A stretch of 64,000 nt of DNA, from positions 1 through 64,000 of the forward strand of contig JAHJNJ010000024.1 in NCBI GenBank assembly GCA_018820925.1. Direction: 5' to 3'. This document shows positions 28,820 through 37,217 of this stretch, one piece after another; the stretch's first letter is position 1, and the number at the start of each line of letters is the position of its first letter. The notes under the pieces were generated by a model. The model did not search any database, had not been told where the DNA came from, and saw nothing but the letters and a program-made list of their open reading frames with translations. The position numbers were made by a program, and so were the translations under genes. Origin of the DNA: Gammaproteobacteria bacterium (GTDB lineage Bacteria; Pseudomonadota; Gammaproteobacteria; Burkholderiales; Gallionellaceae).

Positions 28820-29278
28820 ATGATCTTCTCCTCCCTTTCCCAATCCGACCGCTACGCCGCCCTGCATCCGCTGTTCCAGCGCGCCTTCGACTACATCCGA
28901 GACACCGACCTGTTCGCCGTCGCACCCGGTCGCTACAACATCGTCGGGGACGACCTGATCGCCATCGTGGAGCATGTGCCTGCGAAAAAGAAAGACATGG
29001 CGAAGCTGGAAGCGCATCGCAAGTACATCGACATCCAACTGGTGCTGGAAGGTGATGAGACGATGGGATGGAAGCCGCTGGTGGATTGTCTCAACCCGAT
29101 TAGCGAGCACAGCATGGAAAAAGACATCCGTTTTTTCCACGATGCGCCTGCTTCGTGGATCGCCGTGCCGCCCGATCATTTCTGCATTTTTTTCCCGGAG
29201 GATGCGCATGCGCCGCTGGTGGGCAGCGGGGATATCCGCAAGGTGATCTTCAAGGTTGCCGTGAAACCGCAGCCTTGA
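28820..29278 (+). CDS. YhcH/YjgK/YiaL family protein (DUF386)
   Basis: The 152-residue beta-sandwich protein is recognised from AVAPGRYNIVGDDLIAIVEH, AHRKYIDIQLVLEGDETMGW and WIAVPPDHFCIFFPEDAHAP. Family members are cupin-like and have been linked to sialic-acid or sugar metabolism and to biofilm traits in enteric bacteria. No sugar genes are nearby, so the role here is open. It follows the protease by only 8 bp and may share its transcript. Confidence 0.88.
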   Translation: MIFSSLSQSDRYAALHPLFQRAFDYIRDTDLFAVAPGRYNIVGDDLIAIVEHVPAKKKDMAKLEAHRKYIDIQLVLEGDETMGWKPLVDCLNPISEHSMEKDIRFFHDAPASWIAVPPDHFCIFFPEDAHAPLVGSGDIRKVIFKVAVKPQP

Positions 29279-29320
29279 CCGTTCCGGCAGAACTCCTTCG
29301 GTTCTGCCATTGCGCAAACC

Positions 29321-30607
29321 TCACAGCAACTTCATCGCGTGCAGTTTTTCTTTGAGGGTCTTGATCTGCGCATTCTTGCCAGCCAGCTGTTTGTCTTTCG
29401 CGGCCACTTGTTTGTCTTTTTCTGACATCTGTTTGTCTTTTTCCGTCAGTTGTTTGTCCTTCTCGGCGATTTGTCGGTCTTTTTCAGCCAGTTGCCTGTC
29501 CTTCTCGGCCAACAATTTGTCTTTCAACGCCATATTACTCAGCCCTTTGCTGGCATCTTCAAGACGCGCTTCCAGATCCTGCGCGGAGATTGCACCATTG
29601 GTCTGAAGGGCGGCTTCTGCGGCAGCGCGCTTGATCACTTCAACCTGCTTTTCCAGTGGTTGATCTCGCGGATCCCGGAGTCTCAATGCGGTTGAAATAG
29701 CCAACAGACGATCTTCTTCCTGCAAGACGATCTTTTCGACAGTGACTTTCCCTGCGTCCGGGGATTTTTTGTCTGCCTGGGTACCGCTGTTGCTCATCGG
29801 GGCACTGAAAGAAGCGCTAATTTTCAGCCTGGACTGCAGGAAAGCGACCCGCTCATTGACATACTTTGCGTGGCGCGCGGCAAATAATGCGGCTGCACCC
29901 AGGCGTTTAACCAGCGCCTGGTCGTGATATGCGGCGGCAATTCCATTCCTGGAATCCTGGTAAACGCGCAGTGCCTCGGCATAAGTCAGCGGAGCCTGTT
30001 TTTCGGCATTGTTCTTCCGGCTTTCCTCGTTGATGATTTCGCTTTCCTGCAACACATCGACTTGAACTGTCTTGATCACCAGTGCCGACATCGACCTGAT
30101 CAAGTTGTCCTTGTCCTTGTCGATGTTGTCCGGTTGCTCGCGTTCCACCTTGGTGATCAGTCTGGTCAGCTCTCCAATCACTGCCGCATATTCAGCTGGC
30201 AACAATTCTGGTGCATTCTTTTCTTCCAACTGTTCTTTGAGCTCCAGCTCTTTGGAGAAGCGATATTTGACGATCTCCATGACGGAACGCCCCTTTTCCA
30301 GAATGGCATCGCCCTTGGCCGCAGTGTTCACCACCACCTCCCTGGACATGCCCGCCAACGCGCTTTGGCATTCGCTCAACACTTGCGAAGCCTCGCGAAA
30401 ATAATTCGGCGCCAGGAATGACATGCCGGCCTTTCCGGCCTCATTCACATTCTTTTCCAAAGTGGCCGCCACCTCCACGGCAGGAAGGCCGTTGTATTTG
30501 GCGACATTTGCCGATGACGGCTTGATATTGGTACTCACCGGCATCACACAGCCCGCCAGGAACAGGGCGATCAAGATATTTGCAATAGGTAGTTTCCATG
30601 AATTCAT
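29321..30607 (-). CDS. Coiled-coil lipoprotein with heptad tail
   Basis: The 428-residue protein starts at ATG 30607 (GGGGAG ribosome site) with a lipobox LAGC at residues 16-19. The middle is mostly helical. The C-terminal 60 residues are about seven 7-residue units of the type A-E-K-D-(R/K)-Q-(L/I/M), predicted to form a long charged coiled coil. No enzyme motif is seen. It is probably outer-membrane anchored and periplasmic; the function is unknown. Confidence 0.75.
   Translation of the reverse strand: MNSWKLPIANILIALFLAGCVMPVSTNIKPSSANVAKYNGLPAVEVAATLEKNVNEAGKAGMSFLAPNYFREASQVLSECQSALAGMSREVVVNTAAKGDAILEKGRSVMEIVKYRFSKELELKEQLEEKNAPELLPAEYAAVIGELTRLITKVEREQPDNIDKDKDNLIRSMSALVIKTVQVDVLQESEIINEESRKNNAEKQAPLTYAEALRVYQDSRNGIAAAYHDQALVKRLGAAALFAARHAKYVNERVAFLQSRLKISASFSAPMSNSGTQADKKSPDAGKVTVEKIVLQEEDRLLAISTALRLRDPRDQPLEKQVEVIKRAAAEAALQTNGAISAQDLEARLEDASKGLSNMALKDKLLAEKDRQLAEKDRQIAEKDKQLTEKDKQMSEKDKQVAAKDKQLAGKNAQIKTLKEKLHAMKLL
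29385..29520 (-). repeat. 21-bp tandem repeat coding coiled-coil heptads
   Basis: About six to seven diverged 21-bp units, each containing TTGT(C/T)(T/G)TTTTC-like sequence, encode the 7-residue coiled-coil units of the lipoprotein. Repeat number is likely to vary by slippage. Confidence 0.75.
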
Positions 30608-30695
30608 CTGCTTGCTCCCCAACAATATTTTTAAAACTCGACCGATGATTGCATCGGCCGGTAGTGATTCCGATTCTGCCTACTGGTCTGCCATC

Positions 30696-31541
30696 TCAAT
30701 CAAACGCGACATCTCCTTCTTCCACCGCTACACCCAGGTGCATATTCCTGAAGTCGAACAGGTTTCCATCCAGCAGATGCGAAGATTTGACATTTTGCAT
30801 GGCGGTAAAAATGGTCTGACTGCGCCCGGGATACTGGCGTTCCCAGTTGGTGAGCATTTCCTTGATGTTTTGCCGTTCCAGGTTCTCCTGCGAACCGCAC
30901 AGGTTGCACGGGATGATGGGAAATTGCATGCCGCGCGCGTAGCGGGCGATGTCTTTCTCGGCACAATAGGCCAGCGGACGGATGACGATGTGGTCGCCCT
31001 TGTCGGTGACCAGCTTGGGCGGCATGGCCTTGAGCTTGCCGCCGAAGAACATGTTCAGGAACAGCGTTTCCACCATATCGTCGCGATGGTGACCCAGCGC
31101 GATCTTGTTCGCTCCCAGCTCGCCGGCCACTTTGTAAATGATGCCGCGCCGCAGGCGCGAGCACAGCGAGCAAGTGGTCTTGCCCTCGGGAATTTTCGCT
31201 TTGACAATGGAGTAAGTGTCCTGCGTCTCGATGTGGAAATCCACGCCGAGACCTTCCAGGTAATTCGGCAACACATCGGAAGGAAAGCCCGGCTGCTTCT
31301 GGTCGAGGTTCATCGCCACGATCTTGAAATTGATGGGTGCGCGTTTCTGCAGTGTGCGCAGGATGTCGAGCAGGGTGAAGGAATCCTTGCCGCCGGACAG
31401 ACATACCATCACGGTATCGCCTTCCTCGATCATGTTGAAGTCGCCAATGGCTTTACCGACCGAACTCTCCAGCCTGCCCTTGAGGCGGTTGAAGTTGGTG
31501 GAGTGGTGCTCGAAATGGATGGGTTGGGTGATGTCGTTCAT
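30696..31541 (-). CDS. ttcA: tRNA 2-thiocytidine synthetase
   Basis: The 281-residue enzyme thiolates cytidine 32 of tRNAs using an iron-sulfur cluster and ATP. The PP-loop SGGKDS is at residues 49-54. The C-x-x-C pair in [12 protein letters not shown] and the downstream CNLC segment provide cluster ligands. Length is normal. It stands alone on the minus strand. Confidence 0.95.
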   Translation of the reverse strand: MNDITQPIHFEHHSTNFNRLKGRLESSVGKAIGDFNMIEEGDTVMVCLSGGKDSFTLLDILRTLQKRAPINFKIVAMNLDQKQPGFPSDVLPNYLEGLGVDFHIETQDTYSIVKAKIPEGKTTCSLCSRLRRGIIYKVAGELGANKIALGHHRDDMVETLFLNMFFGGKLKAMPPKLVTDKGDHIVIRPLAYCAEKDIARYARGMQFPIIPCNLCGSQENLERQNIKEMLTNWERQYPGRSQTIFTAMQNVKSSHLLDGNLFDFRNMHLGVAVEEGDVAFD

Positions 31542-31568
31542 TAAATATTCGTTTCGTTAAATATGTAC

Positions 31569-31622
31569 TCTACCCCCACCCCAGCCCTCCCCCTTGAGGG
31601 GGAAGGTTAGGATGGGGGTAGA
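31569..31622. repeat. Dispersed GC-rich palindromic repeat (single element)
   Basis: TCTACCCCCACCCCAGCC leads into a hairpin CCTCCCCCTTGAGGGGGAAGG, followed by GATGGGGGTAGA. The outer TCTACCCCC/GGGGGTAGA ends are complementary. It belongs to the family found also at 33617, 46201, 52351, 54521 and 60230. Confidence 0.85.
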
Positions 31623-31643
31623 CAAGTAATTCACTTCGCCAAA

Positions 31644-32384
31644 CTAAAGGTTGATACTCCGTCCGCCATCCACCGCAATCACCTGCCCGGTAATGTACGG
31701 CGCATCTGCGATCAGGAATTTCACCGTCTTAGCGATGTCGTCCGGTTCGCCCTCGCGCTTGAGCAGCGTATGCGCGATGATCTTGCGGCGCTGTTCTTCG
31801 TCCTGCCACGCCTCGTTTTCCGGCCACAGGTTGACGCCGGGTGCGACGCCGTTTACGCGTATCTGCGGCGCCAACTCCTGCGCCAATGCCCGCGTCAGCG
31901 CCGCCAGGCCGGACTTGGCTACGCTGTACAGCAGATGTCCGGGCATCGGGAAGTCGGCATGGATATCGACGATGTTGACGATACAACCGTGCCGCCGCCG
32001 CAATTCAGGCATGGCCGCCTGCGCCAAAAACAGCGGCGCCTTCATATTGGTGCCCAGCAAATCGTTCCATTGCTGCTCGCTCACCGCCTCCAGCGGCGTG
32101 GGATAAAAGCTGGAAGCATTGTTCACAATGGCATCCAGGTGGCCGAAATGTTGCAGGACTTCTTCGATCACGCGCGGCATGGTGGCGATATCCAGCAGAT
32201 CGGCCTGGACCATGAACGCCGATCCTTCGCGCTTCCCGTTCAATTCGGCACGCAGCGCCATCGCGTCGTACAGCGAACCGTGGCAATGAATCGCCACATT
32301 GGCACCCGCCGCATGCAAATGGCGCACGATGGCCGCGCCGACGCGCTTTGCACCGCCTGTCACCAATACCGTTTTGCCTTGCAT
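31644..32384 (-). CDS. Short-chain dehydrogenase, pteridine-reductase-like (FolM type)
   Basis: The 246-residue SDR begins MQGKTVLVTGGAKRVGAAIV, has NNASSFYPTPL and the catalytic Y-S-V-A-K motif, and ends VIAVDGGRSI. The features match pteridine/dihydrofolate reductases of the FolM/PTR1 group that keep tetrahydropterins reduced with NADPH. Start 32384 gives the family N-terminus; longer in-frame starts lack support. It is divergent from the MidA-type methyltransferase with 46 bp between the two starts. Confidence 0.88.
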   Translation of the reverse strand: MQGKTVLVTGGAKRVGAAIVRHLHAAGANVAIHCHGSLYDAMALRAELNGKREGSAFMVQADLLDIATMPRVIEEVLQHFGHLDAIVNNASSFYPTPLEAVSEQQWNDLLGTNMKAPLFLAQAAMPELRRRHGCIVNIVDIHADFPMPGHLLYSVAKSGLAALTRALAQELAPQIRVNGVAPGVNLWPENEAWQDEEQRRKIIAHTLLKREGEPDDIAKTVKFLIADAPYITGQVIAVDGGRSINL

Positions 32385-32430
32385 CGAATTCCCCACTAAA
32401 CTCACTACCCTTGTCGAATTATACCCGAGC

Positions 32431-33585
32431 ATGCCCATCAACCTGCCTGCCCCCAGCCCCGATGCCTTGGTCCACAGCGCCAAGCTGTGCGAACTCATCC
32501 GCCAGGACATTGCCAATCAGGGCGGCTGGATACCCTTTTCGCGCTTCATGGAATTGGCACTGTACGCGCCCGGCTTGGGCTACTACACGGCGGGAGCGCA
32601 CAAATTCGGCGAAGACGGCGACTTCATCACCGCTCCGGAGCTTTCATCCCTGTTCGGCCGCACCCTGGCCCGGCAACTGGTCGAAGTCATGCAGGCCAGC
32701 ACACCGCACATCCTCGAGCTCGGCGCGGGCAGCGGCAAGCTGGCCTTGGACATCCTGACCGAACTGGAAAGTCTGGGCGCACTGCCGAAACGCTATTCGA
32801 TCCTCGAAGTCAGCGCCGACTTGCGCCAACGCCAGCAGGCGTTGATCAAAGGCAAGCTGCCGCACTTGGCCGACCGCGTGACATGGCTGGATGCGCTGCC
32901 GGAACAGATTTCCGGTGCCGTCATCGGCAACGAAGTGCTGGACGCGCTGCCCGTGCATCTGCTGCACTGGACCAAAGACAAAGTCCATGAAGTTGGTGTG
33001 GCCAACAAAAGCCACCGTTTCGTGTGGCAGGACAAACCGCTGGAAACCCCGGCACTGCACGACATCATCGAAAAAATCCGCGTTCCCAACGATTACATCA
33101 GCGAAGTGTCGCTCACCGCGCGCGGCCTGGTTGCCAGCCTGTGCGAGCGCATGAGCAAGGGAGCACTGCTGTTCGTCGATTACGGATTCGGTGCAAAAGA
33201 GTATTACCATCCGCAGCGCTCGCGCGGCACACTGATGTGCCACTACCGCCACCATTCGCACGACGACCCCTTCTACCTGCCCGGCCTGCAGGACATCACC
33301 TGCCACGTGGATTTCACCGCCGTCGCGGAAGCCGCCATCGACAGCGGCGCGCACTTCCTCGGTTACACCACGCAGGCGAATTTCCTGCTCAACAACGGCA
33401 TGGCGGATTTTCTCGGCGATGTTTCGCCGGACGACGTAAAAGCCTACGCCCCTCTATCCGCCCAACTGCAAAAACTCACCAGCCCGGCGGAGATGGGCGA
33501 ACTGTTCAAGGTCATCGCACTCGGCATCAAGCTGGACCAGCCGCTGGCGGGGTTCCTGCACGGCGATCTGTCGAGGCTGTTGTGA
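32431..33585 (+). CDS. MidA/NDUFAF7-family SAM-dependent methyltransferase
   Basis: The 384-residue protein has GWIPFSRFMELALYAPGLGYY, GEDGDFITAPELSSLFGR, the SAM-binding ILELGAGSGKLALDIL, VIGNEVLDALPVHL and FVDYGFGAKEYYHPQRSRGT. The mitochondrial homologue NDUFAF7 dimethylates an arginine of complex I subunit NDUFS2. Bacterial members (COG1565) are less well known. The start at 32431 gives the normal N-terminus. Confidence 0.9.
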   Translation: MPINLPAPSPDALVHSAKLCELIRQDIANQGGWIPFSRFMELALYAPGLGYYTAGAHKFGEDGDFITAPELSSLFGRTLARQLVEVMQASTPHILELGAGSGKLALDILTELESLGALPKRYSILEVSADLRQRQQALIKGKLPHLADRVTWLDALPEQISGAVIGNEVLDALPVHLLHWTKDKVHEVGVANKSHRFVWQDKPLETPALHDIIEKIRVPNDYISEVSLTARGLVASLCERMSKGALLFVDYGFGAKEYYHPQRSRGTLMCHYRHHSHDDPFYLPGLQDITCHVDFTAVAEAAIDSGAHFLGYTTQANFLLNNGMADFLGDVSPDDVKAYAPLSAQLQKLTSPAEMGELFKVIALGIKLDQPLAGFLHGDLSRLL

Positions 33586-33616
33586 TGCCTGACAGCGCAC
33601 CGCAGCAAACCAAGCC

Positions 33617-33715
33617 CCTTCCCCCATGCAGGGGGAAGGTTGGGATGGGGGTAGAGTTGTGGCAGCAAAACGTTTCTACCCCCACCCTGCCCCTCTCCCC
33701 TGCAAGGGGGAGGGA
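33617..33715. repeat. Composite GC-rich palindromic element, about 100 bp
   Basis: Left hairpin (CTTCCCCCATGCAGGGGGAAG) plus GATGGGGGTAGAG, a short centre, then TCTACCCCCACCCTGCC and a right hairpin (CCCCTGCAAGGGG). The inner TAGA/TCTA arms are complementary, so the whole element can fold on itself. It lies between the methyltransferase and glycosylase genes. Confidence 0.85.
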
Positions 33716-33747
33716 ACTGGATGGCGAAGTGATCGTTTGGTAATCAC

Positions 33748-34248
33748 ATGCCCCGCCTCCACAGCTTCCCACCCGTCGCCGATGAACACGCGACCCTGCT
33801 CATCCTCGGCAGCATGCCCGGCAAAGCATCGCTCAAACAAAACCAGTACTACGCCCACCCGCACAACGTCTTCTGGAAGATCATGGGCGAACTCGTCGGT
33901 GCACATCCAGCTTTGCCCTACCCGCAACGGCTACACGCACTCACATCAGCACACATCGCACTGTGGGACGTGCTGGCCACCTGCGAGCGCAAGAGCAGCC
34001 TCGATTCCCACATCCGCAACGAGAAAGCCAACGACTTCGCCGCCTTCAACGCCCAGCACCCGCACATCACTCGCGTGTACTTCAACGGCGCAAAGGCCGA
34101 ACAGAGTTTCAAACGGTTCGTGCTGGGAAAACAGAAATTGCCGCCCCTGGAATTCGTGCGCCTGCCATCCACCAGTCCGGCACATGCGGGGATGCGTTAT
34201 GTGGAGAAGTTGAGGGTGTGGGGTGAGGCTATTGGTTCAGGCGGCTGA
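33748..34248 (+). CDS. Uracil-DNA-glycosylase-superfamily DNA repair protein (hypoxanthine type)
   Basis: The 166-residue protein resembles the DNA-deoxyinosine glycosylase family of the UDG superfamily: LLILGSMPGKASLKQNQYYAHPHNVFWKIM at the N-terminus (motif 1 GSMPG), ALWDVLATCERKSSLD, and the C-terminal LPSTSPAHA motif. It would excise deaminated bases such as hypoxanthine. The closest alternative is a mismatch-specific uracil glycosylase. A GC-rich repeat precedes it, so no promoter is assigned. Confidence 0.82.
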   Translation: MPRLHSFPPVADEHATLLILGSMPGKASLKQNQYYAHPHNVFWKIMGELVGAHPALPYPQRLHALTSAHIALWDVLATCERKSSLDSHIRNEKANDFAAFNAQHPHITRVYFNGAKAEQSFKRFVLGKQKLPPLEFVRLPSTSPAHAGMRYVEKLRVWGEAIGSGG

Positions 34249-34297
34249 TGCGTGGAAATTTAAGGCGCGCCCCCGCGACCTGGAGGGAACTTCAGGG

Positions 34298-34595
34298 TTA
34301 GAATCTAGCCTGCCAAATAGCCGGGTCTCTGCTTCCATGGAATACCGCCAGGACAACAAGGCGATGTAGCTCAGCGCGAAAATAAACACTGTACGGGAAA
34401 CGATTGGCGACGACGCGCCTAACGTCCTCGCGAACAACGGCATACTGGAGAGGGTGTTCGGATGCCAGCGATACGCAACGATCAATTTCGGCCATGAACT
34501 CAAGCGCAAGTCCAACCCGCTTTGACTCAATACCACTCACTTGCTTCGATGAACTCTGCGCTCGCGGCGTGATGAAAATAAACGTGGAGGCTCAT
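34298..34595 (-). pseudogene. ParE/RelE-type toxin, frameshifted
   Basis: ATG 34595 overlaps the antitoxin stop (ATGA) and encodes MSLHVYFHHAASAEFIEASEWY, then hits TGA at 34527-34529. Removing one T in that codon region restores ESKRVGLALEFMAEIDRCV and the full ParE-like C-terminus VYFRAELHRLVVLAVFHG ending RDPAIWQARF. The intact gene would encode an mRNA- or gyrase-targeting toxin. A single-base insertion thus inactivates it, unless it is a sequencing error or a programmed shift. Confidence 0.75.
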
Positions 34596-34819
34596 TGCCT
34601 GATTTTGGCAAGAGCTGCAGCCTTTACTTCACTCCAGGGTACAACATCATCAGGGTTGGCAAGGTGATCTGCGAGGCGGCGGTCAAGCTCTGTTTTCTGC
34701 GCCTCAGTCAACGAAGGTGCGGCGCCGCGACTAACGATGCCATCCCAAATGGCCTCAACCAGTTCAATCTGCTCGTCAGTGTTGAGCACACGTGCCTGCT
34801 GTAAGAGCTGTGTATTCAT
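34592..34819 (-). CDS. Addiction-module antitoxin (TIGR02574 type)
   Basis: The 75-residue protein (MNTQLLQQARVLNTDEQIEL at its start, ending PWSEVKAAALAKIRQ) matches the small helical addiction-module components that pair with ParE/RelE toxins. Typical are the N-terminal L-x-x-x-E-R/Q-I-E-L-V-E-x-I-W-D stretch and the P-W-x-E-V tail. It overlaps the damaged toxin by 4 bp, the usual antitoxin-first arrangement. With the toxin broken it may be a relic still able to neutralise related toxins. Confidence 0.82.
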   Translation of the reverse strand: MNTQLLQQARVLNTDEQIELVEAIWDGIVSRGAAPSLTEAQKTELDRRLADHLANPDDVVPWSEVKAAALAKIRQ

Positions 34820-35084
34820 GACCAGGACTCCATTAAAAACTCCTGGTGCGATTCTAGTGCGCAACGCACCTCAAGTCGAACGTATGCCCAACGAGTCCCC
34901 TCGAACGGGCCGTAGGGCGAGACTATTGATTCGCGCGAGTGATACATGCGAAAAACAAATGCGATGCCGACCCCTTATCGCTCTTTTATTGGCTTGGTGC
35001 ACGCCTTGGTGATTACGCTGATAGGACTTGATTGACCGCGTGGGCACAGAAACGTGCCCACCCTACCCTATCTGGCCACCCCAA
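34820..35084. other. Intergenic stretch with half palindromic repeat
   Basis: About 265 bp between the antitoxin and a lipoprotein gene. It contains one half of the GCGTGGGCAC...GTGCCCACCC repeat family at 35038-35065 and a roughly 29-codon plus-strand frame starting MRKTNAMP with a hydrophobic end. I do not consider that frame a gene. Confidence 0.45.
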
Positions 35085-35783
35085 CTAAATTGGGTGAGCA
35101 GCCTCTTTGGGAGAATCGAACTTTGATATCGCCAAGATTGCCGGATCTGCAAGCAGGTTTCGAACGTTAGCAGAAAAGGAATGCCTCAAGAATGTAGCTA
35201 TCGTACTTGTAATGATGCCATCACTCTTGAAAGAGCCTTCAGTGGTTGTCTCGTACACAACCTTCCCATCTGCTCTACTGTAGATTTGCCATCTCACTTG
35301 CATGAACGTCGACCCCTGAACTTCGCTAGTAATTCCATAGCTTGCGCTGGGACTGCTCGAAAAAGGAAACCAAATACTGGTTTCTACCTTCTCAATTGCA
35401 GCCGCAACCAGCAAATCAGCTTTGAGTACACTTGGAGCATCAAACAAAGCCTTGGTATCATCCACAACCGAGTATTTCAATTGCGTTAATTCATGGCGAA
35501 AGCTGTCTGTCATTTCCTCATCGGTAAGATTTAGGCGACCACCCCGCCATTCGACAGAAACTCCTGACGTGCGCCACCAACTGTAATAGATATGCAGAAC
35601 TCTATCGCCCAAAGGGATATTGGTAACGACTTTGCTTAAATGCATGGACTTGGTTATCACTCCTTCTGGGACTGCAATGGGGCTCTTGTTTAAGGCATTT
35701 CGAGCCGGATCCATGGCACAACCAGTCAAGGTCAACACACAGAGCGAAAGCACAATCCTTGCAACTTGAAATCTGGTATCCAT
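35085..35783 (-). CDS. Putative lipoprotein of unknown function
   Basis: The 232-residue product starts at 35783 (MDTRFQVARIVLSLCVLTLTGC) with a lipobox LTGC at residues 19-22. The mature part is beta-rich, with YSWWRTSGVSVEWRGGRLN and QVRWQIYSRADGKVVYETTT, and no known motif. The codon use is less GC-rich than in neighbouring genes, which may indicate acquisition. No operon partner is seen and the function is unknown. Confidence 0.65.
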   Translation of the reverse strand: MDTRFQVARIVLSLCVLTLTGCAMDPARNALNKSPIAVPEGVITKSMHLSKVVTNIPLGDRVLHIYYSWWRTSGVSVEWRGGRLNLTDEEMTDSFRHELTQLKYSVVDDTKALFDAPSVLKADLLVAAAIEKVETSIWFPFSSSPSASYGITSEVQGSTFMQVRWQIYSRADGKVVYETTTEGSFKSDGIITSTIATFLRHSFSANVRNLLADPAILAISKFDSPKEAAHPI

Positions 35784-35949
35784 AATTCGAGATACACCCC
35801 TTGTTTGGTGACGAAGCAACAATACTCCTGAGCTGAAATTCAGCATGAAATAACCTCAAGCCGCAAATTTGTACGCCACTTTACATGACTACAAAATACA
35901 GAACAATTGCCATTTGGACTATCACCAGCCAACTAAATCACAATCGCTA

Positions 35950-37194
35950 TTAACCTTTGATGACCGCTTCCACCGCCACAATACGCGCTTCGCGCACCTT
36001 GTCGGCGATCAGGTTCTTGTCGGCACAAGCCCGTGCAATCTCCCCCGCATTCACCGCCTGCGCTGCTCGTGCGCAATTCAGCAGGTAAGCCGATTGCGGA
36101 TAGGCATCGTTCTCATGCCCGGTACGTCCGTGCGCATCTGATTCGCAGGCGAGCAGTATCTGGGCGAAGCGTTCCGGTTTGCGCCACAGGTCGCAACTAT
36201 CAAACAGTTTCACGATGGTGTCGGCGCGTAGTTCGCGGGCGCGGTGCACGTGGCTGTGATATTGCGCCACCAGCAGCGCGAGGTCACGGCAATCGCCCGG
36301 CACGCGCAGGCGTTCGCACACTTTCTTGAGCAGGCCGACGCTGCGCATTTCGTGGCCGATGTGGCGCGGCAGGGTGTCTTCCGGCGTGGTGGCTTTACCG
36401 AGGTCGTGACCCAGTGCGGCGAAGCGCACTTCCAGCACGCGCTCATGTTTGGCCGTGTCGTCCACTACCATCAGCACATGTACGCCGCAGTCGATCTCGG
36501 GGTGGTAGTGCGCGGGTTGTGGCACGCCGAACAGGTCTTCCACTTCCGGCAAGATTTTTTTCAGTGCGCCGCATTCGCGCAGGGTGGTAAAGAAACGCGA
36601 GGGTTGTTTCTCCATGAGTCCGCGCGCCAGTTCCTGCCACACGCGCTCGGCGACCAGCGCATCCACTTCGCCGTTGTCCACCATGTTGCGCATCAGCGCC
36701 AGGGTCTCCGGCGCAAAGGTGAAACCGAAACGTGCCGCGAAGCGCGCGCCGCGCAGGATGCGCACCGGGTCTTCGGCGAAGGCATCGCTCACGTGGCGCA
36801 GGATGCCCGCCTTGAGGTCGGCCTGGCCGCTGTAGGGGTCGATGAGCTTGCCGTCGGCGTCCTCGGCGATGGCGTTGATGGTGAAGTCGCGGCGCAGCAG
36901 GTCCTGCTCCAGCGTGACATCGGGCGAGGTGTAGACGGTGAAGCCCTTGTAGCCCTGCGCAACCTTGCGCTCGGTGCGCGCGAGCGCATATTCCTCGTGC
37001 GTGTCGGGATGCAGGAATACCGGAAAATCGGCGCCCACGGGTTTGAATCCGCGCGCGACCATTTCCTCCGGCGTGCTGCCCACCACGACCCAGTCGTGAT
37101 CCTGCACCGGCAGGCCGAGCAGGCGGTCGCGCACGGCGCCGCCAACGCAATACACGGTCAGGGGAGCGTTATTCAACACATATTCTCCAGGCAC
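35950..37194 (-). CDS. cca: tRNA nucleotidyltransferase (CCA-adding, with HD domain)
   Basis: The 414-residue enzyme adds or repairs the 3'-CCA end of tRNAs. It has the nucleotidyltransferase core VYCVGGAVRDRLLGLPVQDHDWVVVG, RRDFTINAIAEDADG, the ARFAARFGFTFAPETLALM body and a C-terminal HD phosphohydrolase motif (ALGHDLGKATTPEDTLPRHIGHE). The HD domain is typical of gamma/betaproteobacterial Cca and confers phosphatase/phosphodiesterase activities. It lies 23 bp downstream of slt on the same strand, and the two may be co-transcribed. Confidence 0.96.
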   Translation of the reverse strand: MPGEYVLNNAPLTVYCVGGAVRDRLLGLPVQDHDWVVVGSTPEEMVARGFKPVGADFPVFLHPDTHEEYALARTERKVAQGYKGFTVYTSPDVTLEQDLLRRDFTINAIAEDADGKLIDPYSGQADLKAGILRHVSDAFAEDPVRILRGARFAARFGFTFAPETLALMRNMVDNGEVDALVAERVWQELARGLMEKQPSRFFTTLRECGALKKILPEVEDLFGVPQPAHYHPEIDCGVHVLMVVDDTAKHERVLEVRFAALGHDLGKATTPEDTLPRHIGHEMRSVGLLKKVCERLRVPGDCRDLALLVAQYHSHVHRARELRADTIVKLFDSCDLWRKPERFAQILLACESDAHGRTGHENDAYPQSAYLLNCARAAQAVNAGEIARACADKNLIADKVREARIVAVEAVIKG

Positions 37195-37217
37195 TCAACG
37201 GGGCTTTCATTATCAAC

